Shown here in pieces: positions 34,285-42,266 of a DNA stretch of 64,000 bases. The DNA comes from Tissierella praeacuta_A (lineage in GTDB: Bacteria; Bacillota; Clostridia; Tissierellales; Tissierellaceae), in NCBI RefSeq assembly GCF_040396155.1, contig NZ_JBEBOY010000006.1, forward strand, positions 59,865 to 123,864. The letters are read 5' to 3'. The notes under the pieces were generated by a model. That model worked only from the letters and a program-made list of their open reading frames with translations. It ran no database searches and had not been told where the DNA came from. Both the position numbers and the translations under genes were made by a program. Numbering within the stretch: position 1 is the stretch's first letter; every line of letters begins with the position of its first letter.

Positions 34285-35379
34285 TTGTCAATTGAGTTTA
34301 GGAATGAAATAAAGGATTTAGAGCCATATAAACCTGGCAAACCCATTAAGGATGTAAAAAAAGAATTTAATCTTGACAAGGTTATAAAACTTGCATCTAA
34401 TGAAAATCCTTTAGGATGTTCACCAAAAGTTAAGGAAGCTATAATTAATACCTTAGATGAATTGGCTATTTATCCAGATGGAAATTCTACAGAACTAAAA
34501 GAAACCTTGGCCTCAGCCCTTGGACTAAATGTTGATGAAATCTTACCAAGCGGTGGGTCTGATGAAATGATTGACTTAATAGCAAAAGCATATATCAACA
34601 AAGATGATGAAATAATCATGGCTGATATCACCTTTCCAAGATACATACAAACTACAAAAATGATGGGAGGAATACCTGTCGTAGTTCCATTGAAAGAATT
34701 TACATTCGATTTAAATGGAATCTTGAAAAAAATTACTAATAAAACTAAAATGATCTGGATATGTAACCCAAATAACCCAACAGGCACTATGATTACAGAA
34801 AAAGAATTTGTAGATTTCTTAGATAATGTCCCTTCAAATGTTTTAGTTATATCTGATGAAGCCTATAGGGAATATGTGACTAGAGATGATTATCCTTACA
34901 ATACTGTAGAACTATCAAAAAAATATCCTAATCTCCTAGTTATGAGGACTTTTTCCAAAGCCTATGGATTAGCTGGTATTAGAGTAGCCTACACTATAGG
35001 ACATAAAGATATTCTAGAAAATATAAATAAAGTTAGAGGACCTTTTAATGTTAATATATTAGCACAAGCTGCTGCAATGGCAGCTATAAATGATACTGAA
35101 TTTTTAAAGAGAAGCTATGATGCTAATTTAGAAGGCAAAAATTATCTTTATAGTGAATTTGATAAACTAGGACTTAATTATATACCATCTGAAACGAACC
35201 ATATTTTTGTTAATGCCAGCAAAAATGGGCAAGAAGTATTTGTTGAGATGCAAAAAAAAGGAGTTATTATAAGACCTATGGGTGGAGATTTTATAAGAGT
35301 TTCAATAGGAACCATGGAAGAAAATAATTTATTTATTGAAAAATTAAAAGAAGTTTTGTTAGCTTATAACAATGCTTAA
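34285..35379 (+). CDS. hisC: Histidinol-phosphate aminotransferase
   Basis: A fold-type I PLP aminotransferase of 364 residues. The PLP-Lys motif is TFSKAYGLAGIRVAY (SKAYGLAG), and GSDEMIDLIAKA and NPNNPTG are present. TTG start after AAAGGAG. No other his gene is nearby, so it may instead, or also, act on aromatic substrates or serve another pathway. The assignment is by family; substrate specificity is uncertain. A rho-independent terminator follows. Confidence 0.9.
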   Translation: MSIEFRNEIKDLEPYKPGKPIKDVKKEFNLDKVIKLASNENPLGCSPKVKEAIINTLDELAIYPDGNSTELKETLASALGLNVDEILPSGGSDEMIDLIAKAYINKDDEIIMADITFPRYIQTTKMMGGIPVVVPLKEFTFDLNGILKKITNKTKMIWICNPNNPTGTMITEKEFVDFLDNVPSNVLVISDEAYREYVTRDDYPYNTVELSKKYPNLLVMRTFSKAYGLAGIRVAYTIGHKDILENINKVRGPFNVNILAQAAAMAAINDTEFLKRSYDANLEGKNYLYSEFDKLGLNYIPSETNHIFVNASKNGQEVFVEMQKKGVIIRPMGGDFIRVSIGTMEENNLFIEKLKEVLLAYNNA

Positions 35380-35394
35380 TTTAAAATAAAAATA

Positions 35395-35417
35395 TGGCGA
35401 GCTTTGCTCGCCTTTTT
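35395..35417. terminator. Terminator between hisC and the AI-2E transporter
   Basis: GGCGAG, CTTTG and CTCGCC followed by TTTTT on the plus strand. The hisC end and the facing gene converge here. Confidence 0.9.
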
Positions 35418-36579
35418 ACATATACTCATCTGTTTTATAAGGTAACCCTTTTTCCTTTAATCTATCTTCTACTATTTCTTTGATAATAGAATATATAAAC
35501 ACAAATAATGGTACTCCAATAATCATTCCTAATAGTCCAAATAATTTCCCAGTAACTAAGAGAGAAAATAATATCCAAAATGCAGATATACCTAGAGAGT
35601 CTCCTAATATCTTTGGTCCTATAATATTCCCATCTATTTGCTGAATTATAAGTATTATTACTAAGAACCACAAGGCTTTAATAGGTGATACAAATAAGAT
35701 AATTATTGCTGAAGGTATAGCTCCAATAAATGGTCCGAAAAACGGAATTATATTAGTTATACCAACTATAAATGATATCAAAATTGTATAAGGTATCTTA
35801 GCTATAGTTACAACAATAAAAGTTAAAATCCCTATAATAAATGAATCCAATATCTTGCCACTTAAAAATTTTCCAAATATATTGTTTCCTCTATTTGCTA
35901 ATTCTATTATCCTATTTGCCCTTGCTTCTGAAAATAAAGCTCTTGTTGTTTTCTTACTTAATCCTAAGAATTTTTCTTTATCAATCAATAAATATATTGA
36001 TACTATAATACCGAGCACTATATTCCATACACTAGATAATATACTTTTAACCATATTTCCTAGAACAGGTATAAGGTTTGTTGCAAATTTTATTATACTA
36101 TCCCTATACTCATTCCATTTTGTTACTATAAAATTATAATACTCTTCCTGTATTTCATGTTTACTATTAAAATCATCAACTAAATATGTAATTTTACTTA
36201 CATAAGACGGTATATCGTTTACTAAGCCCATTATACTTGAATAAATTTGTGGAAATACAAATTTCATAAATATATAGATTAAAAGTATTACTGTGACATA
36301 GGTCAAAATTATACCTATAAATCGCTTAAATTTTGGTTTGGTTTTTTTAAAAAAATTAAAACATAACAAATTCTCTTCATAAAACCTTAGAATAAAATTA
36401 AAAAGATATGCCATGACAAATCCAATTATAATCGGCATAAATATTGATATAAATTCCCCTACTCTAATTTGAAACTTACTTACTTCAGATGCAATCAAAT
36501 AGAAGATTATACTAGCACAAATTACAAAAAATGAATAAATTGATATAGTAGTATACTTAGAATTCCAATTAATCTTCAA
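35416..36579 (-). CDS. AI-2E family transporter (PerM/YtvI-like)
   Basis: A membrane protein of 387 residues with about eight hydrophobic segments and a C-terminal block with QQIDGNIIGPKILGDSLGISAFWILFSLLVTGKLFG, typical of the AI-2E/PerM family. Some members are Na+/H+ antiporters and others exporters; the substrate here is unknown. TTG start with GGGGG 6 nt upstream. Confidence 0.88.
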   Translation of the reverse strand: MKINWNSKYTTISIYSFFVICASIIFYLIASEVSKFQIRVGEFISIFMPIIIGFVMAYLFNFILRFYEENLLCFNFFKKTKPKFKRFIGIILTYVTVILLIYIFMKFVFPQIYSSIMGLVNDIPSYVSKITYLVDDFNSKHEIQEEYYNFIVTKWNEYRDSIIKFATNLIPVLGNMVKSILSSVWNIVLGIIVSIYLLIDKEKFLGLSKKTTRALFSEARANRIIELANRGNNIFGKFLSGKILDSFIIGILTFIVVTIAKIPYTILISFIVGITNIIPFFGPFIGAIPSAIIILFVSPIKALWFLVIILIIQQIDGNIIGPKILGDSLGISAFWILFSLLVTGKLFGLLGMIIGVPLFVFIYSIIKEIVEDRLKEKGLPYKTDEYM

Positions 36580-36644
36580 TCTCGTCCCCCCATTATTATT
36601 TTATCTAATTTTATAACAAAATCATAATATTTACAAGAAAAATA

Positions 36645-36676
36645 TAATAGAACGGCAATTACCGTTCTATATTTAT
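36645..36676 (-). terminator. Intrinsic terminator after lysC
   Basis: AGAACGG and CCGTTCT are separated by a short loop and followed by T-rich sequence on the minus strand. It begins a few bases after the lysC stop. Confidence 0.82.
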
Positions 36677-36679
36677 ATA

Positions 36680-37894
36680 TTATTTCCCTAGTTCAAAATA
36701 TTCATGTAATGCATTTACCGCTTTATTTGTATATTGACTCTCTATTAAACAAGAAATTGTAGTATGTGAGTCCGATGTCTGTAATATCTCTATATTTTCC
36801 TTTACTAAAGCTGAAACAGCTTTTGCCATTACTCCTGGAATACCCCTCATTCTATTTCCAATAATAGTTACCTTAGTGCAATCATGTATTAAGCTATATT
36901 CATAATTTAACTCCTTCAGTACATTCTCTAATAGCAGATCTTGCTTTTCATCTATGATAAAAAATATCTGCTCTGGATATATATTTATCATATCAATACT
37001 AACTCCTGCCTTAGCTATGCAAGCAAATAGCTTTTCATTACTGTCCAAATCTGACTTATTGGATACTATCTTAACTTGAATTCTATTATTTATATGAGCA
37101 ACTGATGTAATCAGTTTCGTATCTTCTTCTATATAGGCTCTTGTTCTATGATAATTAGTAATTAATGTACCGTTATAGTCTGAACTTGTATTTCTAATAA
37201 CTATAGGTATATTAGATCTCATAGCTATTTCTACTGCTCTAGGATGCAATACCTTTGCTCCATATTCTGCCATTTGAAATACTTCATTATAAAATATAGT
37301 ATCCATTACTTTTGCATCTGGAACTATCTTAGGGTCTGCTGTCATTACTCCATCCACATCAGTATATATCTCTACTAATTCAGCATTTAACGCTTCACCC
37401 ATAATAGATGCAGTGACATCAGAACCTCCTCTTCCCAATGTTGTAATATCACCATTTTCCGTTACTCCTTGAAATCCAGTAATTACAGGAATTACTTCTT
37501 CTTCCAGGCTTTTGAAAATATTATCTGGATTTACTTTTAATATCCTTGCATCAGAAAAATTATCATCTGTTATAATTCCCGCTTGTCCCCCAGTAAATAC
37601 AGCTGCCTTATGTCCCCTTGCCTTTAAAGTATTAGCCATTACCGTTGCAGATATAATTTCTCCACATGCCATTAATATATCTAATTCTCTTGGATTTGGC
37701 TCTACTCCCATGGATTTAATAAAATTTATTAAAGTATCTGTTGCATATGGATCTCCTGCTCTCCCAATAGCTGAAACTACTATAACAGGATCTAAATTTT
37801 TCTCTATGGCTGCTTCAATTTTATCTATAGCTAAATTCCTTCTCTCATCATTCATTACAGATGTTCCGCCAAATTTTTGAATAATTATTTTCAT
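36680..37894 (-). CDS. lysC: Aspartokinase
   Basis: Aspartate kinase, about 404 residues, phosphorylates aspartate to start lysine, threonine, methionine and diaminopimelate synthesis. QKFGGTSVMNDERR, the ATP-binding GRGGSDVTA, and AEYGAKVLHPRAVEIA are clear. Two C-terminal ACT domains follow (from about residue 265 on) and would bind an allosteric amino acid. The chosen ATG (MKIIIQKFGG) follows GGAGATG; earlier Mets are poor. It is a single-gene unit with its own promoter and terminator. I saw no lysine riboswitch in the 160-bp leader. Confidence 0.95.
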   Translation of the reverse strand: MKIIIQKFGGTSVMNDERRNLAIDKIEAAIEKNLDPVIVVSAIGRAGDPYATDTLINFIKSMGVEPNPRELDILMACGEIISATVMANTLKARGHKAAVFTGGQAGIITDDNFSDARILKVNPDNIFKSLEEEVIPVITGFQGVTENGDITTLGRGGSDVTASIMGEALNAELVEIYTDVDGVMTADPKIVPDAKVMDTIFYNEVFQMAEYGAKVLHPRAVEIAMRSNIPIVIRNTSSDYNGTLITNYHRTRAYIEEDTKLITSVAHINNRIQVKIVSNKSDLDSNEKLFACIAKAGVSIDMINIYPEQIFFIIDEKQDLLLENVLKELNYEYSLIHDCTKVTIIGNRMRGIPGVMAKAVSALVKENIEILQTSDSHTTISCLIESQYTNKAVNALHEYFELGK

Positions 37895-37967
37895 TATATT
37901 CATCTCCATTAAATTTCTATATTGTAATTATATCTTTATTCAAACATTATCACTTTTGTCACTATAT

Positions 37968-37996
37968 ATTATAAATTATATTTGGCATGTTGTGAA
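37968..37996 (-). promoter_or_regulatory. Promoter of lysC
   Basis: TTCACA, a 17-bp spacer and TATAAT lie on the minus strand, about 74 bp before the chosen lysC ATG. It is too close for a lysine riboswitch. Confidence 0.7.
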
Positions 37997-38053
37997 CTTC
38001 TTTATTGAATGATGAAAAGTTTACTAGTTCATAAAAATAGATTTAATGTTTTT

Positions 38054-38452
38054 CTACTTAAACCACAATTTTAACTCTCTCTCTGCATTGGCTACTGAGT
38101 CTGAACCATGGATTATATTTTCTGTTAAAGAATATGCGAAATCTCCTCTTATGGTACCAGGAGAGGCTATTTTAAAATCCCTGTGTCCTATAATTGACCT
38201 CATAACTTCTATAACTGATTCACCCTGTACCTCCATAGCCATTACAGGTCCTTCTAAAATAAAACTTACTAACTCTTCAAAAAAAGGCTTTTCTTTATGC
38301 TCTTCATAATGCCTTTCAATTAATTCTCTGCTTGGCTGAAATAACTTAGCTTTGATGATTTTAAATCCTTTTCTTTCAATTCGTCCTATTATTTCCCCCA
38401 TAAGTCCTCTTTTTACTCCATCAGGTTTAATCATAATAAAAGTTTTCTCCAC
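38054..38452 (-). CDS. ndk: Nucleoside diphosphate kinase
   Basis: Ndk, 132 residues, transfers phosphate among NTPs. The catalytic His is His115 in ENIIHGSDSV, with ATP-binding Lys in IMIKPDGVKRG near the N-terminus. The start is GTG with AGGAGG 7-8 nt upstream. It is a single gene between lysC and the anti-sigma gene. Some clostridia lack ndk, so its presence is noteworthy but ordinary. Confidence 0.97.
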   Translation of the reverse strand: MEKTFIMIKPDGVKRGLMGEIIGRIERKGFKIIKAKLFQPSRELIERHYEEHKEKPFFEELVSFILEGPVMAMEVQGESVIEVMRSIIGHRDFKIASPGTIRGDFAYSLTENIIHGSDSVANAERELKLWFK

Positions 38453-38633
38453 TAAATTACCTCCTACTCTTATTGTATATTAGTTGATTATTATCATATT
38501 TTCATATTTCTACCCTTTTTCTTTAAACATATTAAGACTTATATTAAAGCATTAATAATTTAAGGAAATCTCTCTTGAAAATCATCAAATCAAATTTATA
38601 TTAATAAGAAATAGAACTCTCCTATATATCAAA

Positions 38634-38661
38634 ACTAAAGTAGTGGAAAACAACTACTTTA
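38634..38661 (-). terminator. Terminator after the anti-sigma gene
   Basis: AAAGTAG, a 10-nt loop and CTACTTT are followed by AGTTTTG on the minus strand. The stem overlaps the anti-sigma stop codon. Confidence 0.65.
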
Positions 38662-40234
38662 ATTTTATTGTTACTTTTTTATTTGGAAATGATGTAAACC
38701 TTTGCCCCTCTATATAGAACTTCTCAGGAATTAGTTCGTAAGTCTTAGGTTCTTCTCCTGTAATCTCTATTAACTGTAAATCATTTTGTAATACTAGTTT
38801 TTGTTTTGTAGAGAATAAACCAGCGTATGAATTCTGTTCTTTATCTTTTAAAACTTTCCCGTTTTTATCTCTAAATTCAAAGTTTGATATTCTACTAAAG
38901 CAATAAGCTGATGGATTATCTTTTGCTGTAATCCCCAAGATAGAACTACTATATTTTCTATTTTTATTTGTATCTTCTTTTATTATGACTTCAGTGTTGT
39001 TTTCATTATATATTACATCCTCTATAGTTATTTTATTTCCATCATATTCTACCATTTGGGGCAGGTTATTTATATCTACATTATAACTTTTCTTATCTCT
39101 AGTAGTATAGCTATAGGATTCTATAACCAACTTTATCCTTTTTGGGTTTTCAAGATATAGTGATTCAAGGGCTGCATCACTTATGGAATCTCTAGAGCTA
39201 GGTCCTAAGATTCTATTACTATAGGAAATTGGAGAATATCCATATTTTTTAAATTTATATCTCATAGAAAATTTTATATCATCTACACCTATGAAAGAAT
39301 TGTATTTTTTCATCTTATATTCTATACTAGTTGCTGTTGGTGCTATATTTACTTTTTCTATAGACATTTCATTGCCATCAAATTTAATAATTTTATTTAC
39401 ATTATACGATTTAGATTTTATTTTTTCTGCTGGAATATGCAAATTCCAATTTCCTTTTATATTTATTATAGATTCTCCATCCTTATTAGGCATATTAGAT
39501 AAATTGTTAATACAAATATCTACATTTCCTTTATCTCCTATTAAAGTTTCGGTATTTATCATAAGCCCAATAGAATTCCTTTCCTCCAAATATATGCTTG
39601 AACAAGAAGTCTTTGGTGGTAATTTCTCTCCTTGAGTATAATATCTATTTAAATCTTCATAGCTATTTACAATATCTCCACTGACTATAATAGGGCATGG
39701 ATTTTCTGTTGTCGTATCTCCTGGTATAAATTTAATATTTCCCTTTAAGTCTTCTATTCTAAGAAGAACAACTGTATTTAATTCATCTGATATTACTCCT
39801 TCAGCTGTAACTTTAATATTTTTATCTATTGCAGATATATCTAGCCTTTGTCCTACCCCACTATCAATTAATTTTTCCCAAATAGTAATCATTTCCTCAC
39901 TGTATCTTTTCCATCGTTTTATATAATCTAAGTTATCCGTCGCAATAGCTGTCATAACTAGAATAAGTGAAAACACTATAGCAATAAAGAAAATTCTTTT
40001 AATCTTTCTCATAGTTTTAACCCTATTTACTTTTGCTTTTAAATTTATAACTTTTTTCATACAAATATTATTTTTGGTTTTCTCTAGATAATATATTGTA
40101 GATTTAAGCTCATTATATTCATTACTACATTCATTACATTTTTCTATATGCTTTCTAACTAAACTTTCTTCTTTTTCATTTAATGTACCATCAATATAAT
40201 CTAAAAGTTTATCCCTAATTAGATTACAATCCAT
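38654..40234 (-). CDS. Membrane anti-sigma factor with DUF4179-type extracellular domain
   Basis: A 526-residue protein. The N-terminus carries a zinc-finger-like anti-sigma motif (HIEKCNEC, His-x3-Cys-x2-Cys, about residues 29-36). One membrane helix lies at about residues 79-97 (IFFIAIVFSLILVMTAIA). A long extracytoplasmic region of about 425 residues follows, rich in beta-strand-like sequence, matching the DUF4179 type. It follows an ECF sigma gene by 92 bp and is presumably its regulator. The signal sensed is unknown. Confidence 0.85.
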   Translation of the reverse strand: MDCNLIRDKLLDYIDGTLNEKEESLVRKHIEKCNECSNEYNELKSTIYYLEKTKNNICMKKVINLKAKVNRVKTMRKIKRIFFIAIVFSLILVMTAIATDNLDYIKRWKRYSEEMITIWEKLIDSGVGQRLDISAIDKNIKVTAEGVISDELNTVVLLRIEDLKGNIKFIPGDTTTENPCPIIVSGDIVNSYEDLNRYYTQGEKLPPKTSCSSIYLEERNSIGLMINTETLIGDKGNVDICINNLSNMPNKDGESIINIKGNWNLHIPAEKIKSKSYNVNKIIKFDGNEMSIEKVNIAPTATSIEYKMKKYNSFIGVDDIKFSMRYKFKKYGYSPISYSNRILGPSSRDSISDAALESLYLENPKRIKLVIESYSYTTRDKKSYNVDINNLPQMVEYDGNKITIEDVIYNENNTEVIIKEDTNKNRKYSSSILGITAKDNPSAYCFSRISNFEFRDKNGKVLKDKEQNSYAGLFSTKQKLVLQNDLQLIEITGEEPKTYELIPEKFYIEGQRFTSFPNKKVTIKLK

Positions 40235-40326
40235 ATATACACCTCCCTATATTAAATAATTGAAGCTTTAATTGTCTTATCTTAATCCTAAACTTGCTGC
40301 TTTCATTTATATAAATCCTTTTATAT

Positions 40327-40839
40327 TTAATAACTAGTCTTTAGTAAATTTCTAAGTTCTCTTAATCCTCTATATGCACGAGATTTCACAGTTCCTATGG
40401 GGATATTTAATATCTTTGATATTTCTTCTTGGCTATATCCTGCTATGTACTTTAATATAATTACTTCCCTAAATATTTCATCAATGGAATGAATCTCTTG
40501 AAAGAAATTATATTCATCTATATAATAATCATGATCTCCTATATCTTCTTTAAGAATCTCTTTTTTTCTATGTCTTAAAGACTGTTTACATTCATTAATT
40601 AAAATAGTTGTAAACCAAGTCTCAAACAAATAAATATCTTTAAGAGTTCTTATATTTAAATAAGCCCTTATCATCGTATTTTGAAATATATCTTCAATAT
40701 CCTGATGATTATATACATAGGACCAAGCAATTTTATAAAATTTATCTTTTCTCTCCATAATCCAATCCATTAGACTCCCTAAATCCCCTGATTTTATTTT
40801 TTCAACTAACTCTTTATTTGCCAAATTTATGATATTCAT
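40327..40839 (-). CDS. ECF-type RNA polymerase sigma factor
   Basis: A sigma-70 family ECF factor of about 170 residues. Region 2 contains VYNHQDIEDIFQNTMIRAYLNI and region 4 contains SQEEISKILNIPIGTVKSRAYRGLRELRNLL. The open frame is longer; I chose the ATG (MNIINLANKE) after GAGGGGAGGGG. A GGGAAC-type -35 occurs upstream, suggesting autoregulation. It is paired with the anti-sigma gene downstream. Target genes other than itself cannot be read from here. Confidence 0.92.
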   Translation of the reverse strand: MNIINLANKELVEKIKSGDLGSLMDWIMERKDKFYKIAWSYVYNHQDIEDIFQNTMIRAYLNIRTLKDIYLFETWFTTILINECKQSLRHRKKEILKEDIGDHDYYIDEYNFFQEIHSIDEIFREVIILKYIAGYSQEEISKILNIPIGTVKSRAYRGLRELRNLLKTSY

Positions 40840-40859
40840 CCCCTCCCCTCTATTAATTA

Positions 40860-40886
40860 GATACATAGGATTGTATAAAAGTTCCC
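40860..40886 (-). promoter_or_regulatory. Putative ECF-type promoter of the sigma/anti-sigma operon
   Basis: GGGAAC, then 16 bp, then GTAT lie on the minus strand. The AAC core with 16-bp spacing matches the general ECF promoter form. It lies just upstream of the sigma gene. Autoregulation is inferred. Confidence 0.5.
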
Positions 40887-40897
40887 AGAAAAGCAAA

Positions 40898-40922
40898 AAG
40901 AGCAAAATAATTTTGCTCTTTT
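40898..40922. terminator. Terminator after the DNA glycosylase gene
   Basis: AAGAGCAAAAT and ATTTTGCTCTT form a perfect stem followed by T residues on the minus strand. It lies just before the ECF operon promoter. Confidence 0.85.
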
Positions 40923-40933
40923 ATCTTCTATAA

Positions 40934-41545
40934 CTATTTTCGTGATACAAAAGGATTATCTTTAATATGAAATCTCAGCAAATAATCTTTTGCCATTTCT
41001 GCATAGTCTATATTAATTCTTCTACTTCTTACAATATCATCCAATAATAACTTTGGTGCATCCTCTACCCAAATTCTTGAATCTGTAACTATATCTGCTC
41101 CATATAGCTCTTTAATAATACCATATGCCATAATGAACTTTGCCGGTCCATTGGTTAAGTTTAAAATTTCTTTTCTCTTTGGATTATCATAAGGCTTTTT
41201 GTACCTATTTTCATACATTTTTTCTATTCCTTCCAATGGCTCTATAGCTCTAATTAACACAGCGCCATGAACTCCCTTTTTCTCTGCTACAATATTAAAA
41301 CATAGATACATACCATATATAGTATAGATATAAATATGTCCTCCAACTTCATCTATTATCCTTGTCCTATCTGTTAAACCTTTATTAAAATGAGCACCAT
41401 CATCCTTTGCATTTATATATGCTTCTGTTTCAACTATCTTTCCCTTATATATTTTTTCCCCGTCATTATACACTAAAATCTTCCCTAGTAAATCCCTTGC
41501 AACTAATATAGTATTTCGTTCATAAAATTCTCTACCTAATCTCAT
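40934..41545 (-). CDS. mpg: 3-methyladenine DNA glycosylase (AAG/MPG type)
   Basis: A 203-residue AAG-family glycosylase that excises alkylated purines. GKIVETEAYINAKDDGAHFNKGLTDR contains the catalytic Glu in the TEAY motif, and YIYTIYGMYLCFNIVAEKKG, GAVLIRAIEP and LTNGPAKF are the family's other blocks. The start is ATG with AAGGATG upstream. It is a single gene between the ECF operon and the DUF2500 gene. Confidence 0.95.
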   Translation of the reverse strand: MRLGREFYERNTILVARDLLGKILVYNDGEKIYKGKIVETEAYINAKDDGAHFNKGLTDRTRIIDEVGGHIYIYTIYGMYLCFNIVAEKKGVHGAVLIRAIEPLEGIEKMYENRYKKPYDNPKRKEILNLTNGPAKFIMAYGIIKELYGADIVTDSRIWVEDAPKLLLDDIVRSRRINIDYAEMAKDYLLRFHIKDNPFVSRK

Positions 41546-41605
41546 AAAAACATCCTTTCAAAACCATGATGTCTTATCTTTCCTATTTTTGCATTATTTA
41601 ATGTA

Positions 41606-41986
41606 TTATTCATCCAAACCAACTCTTTCAAAACCATGATATCTGGTTCCTTGAAATGTAAGTTTCCCAATATCCCCTTCAACTAACATCCCATATTCCT
41701 TTCCTCCAATATTGAATTCCATCCTATCTCCAGATTCAACCTCAAAAGTAGCATAATAGGATGTACTAGTAGACGAATTCATATGATTATCATGATTATG
41801 ATGATGTACCGAAGTATTAGTTCTCTTTGAAACCAATTTAGCTGCTACAGTTAGAACTGGCTGCTTATTATTTGAATTCCATTCTTTAACGCCCTTTGCA
41901 ATAGTGAATATAATTATACCAAAAACAAATATAAAAAATAATGGAAAAATAGCTTCCATAATTGAAAACATATCAAACCCGTACAT
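41606..41986 (-). CDS. DUF2500 membrane protein
   Basis: A 126-residue protein with one membrane segment at about residues 8-30 (SIMEAIFPLFFIFVFGIIIFTI). The extracytoplasmic part follows, with a His-rich loop (HHHNHDNH, about residues 61-68) and a C-terminal domain containing FEVESGDRMEFNIGGKEYGMLVEGDIGKLTFQGTRYHGFERV. This is the DUF2500 pattern; the function is unknown. The His-rich loop could bind metal (inference). Confidence 0.85.
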   Translation of the reverse strand: MYGFDMFSIMEAIFPLFFIFVFGIIIFTIAKGVKEWNSNNKQPVLTVAAKLVSKRTNTSVHHHNHDNHMNSSTSTSYYATFEVESGDRMEFNIGGKEYGMLVEGDIGKLTFQGTRYHGFERVGLDE

Positions 41987-42222
41987 AACAGCCCTCCTAT
42001 TTTTTCACTATCATATCATATTAATACCACTAAAATAATTAATTAAGACTAATTTTACCATATACAATACTGTTTTTAATATCTGTATTACACTATCTTT
42101 TATTAATCTATTATCTCTTAATTAGATATAGTTTATTATATTTATTATCTATAAGCAAGTGCCAATCCTTATTAAATAAAAGAAAGATTTTCTTGTCTAT
42201 AATTCAAATACAGTATTAAAAT

Positions 42223-42262
42223 AAAAGCTGAGTCAATGATGAATTACATTGATTCAGCTTTT
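42223..42262 (-). terminator. Intrinsic terminator after the intact chemoreceptor
   Basis: AAAAGCTGA(A/G)TCAATG and its near-complement (one G.T pair) form a 16-bp stem with an 8-nt loop, followed by TTTT. It starts just after the MCP stop. A related CTGATTCAAT sequence follows the decayed paralogue. Confidence 0.88.
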
Positions 42263-42266
42263 ATAA

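Noticed and set aside
34285..35379. A histidine biosynthesis operon
   Set aside because: Only hisC is present, with its own promoter and terminator; no other his gene is adjacent.
36680..38053. Lysine riboswitch before lysC
   Set aside because: The leader after the promoter is about 70 nt, too short, and no conserved aptamer features are visible.
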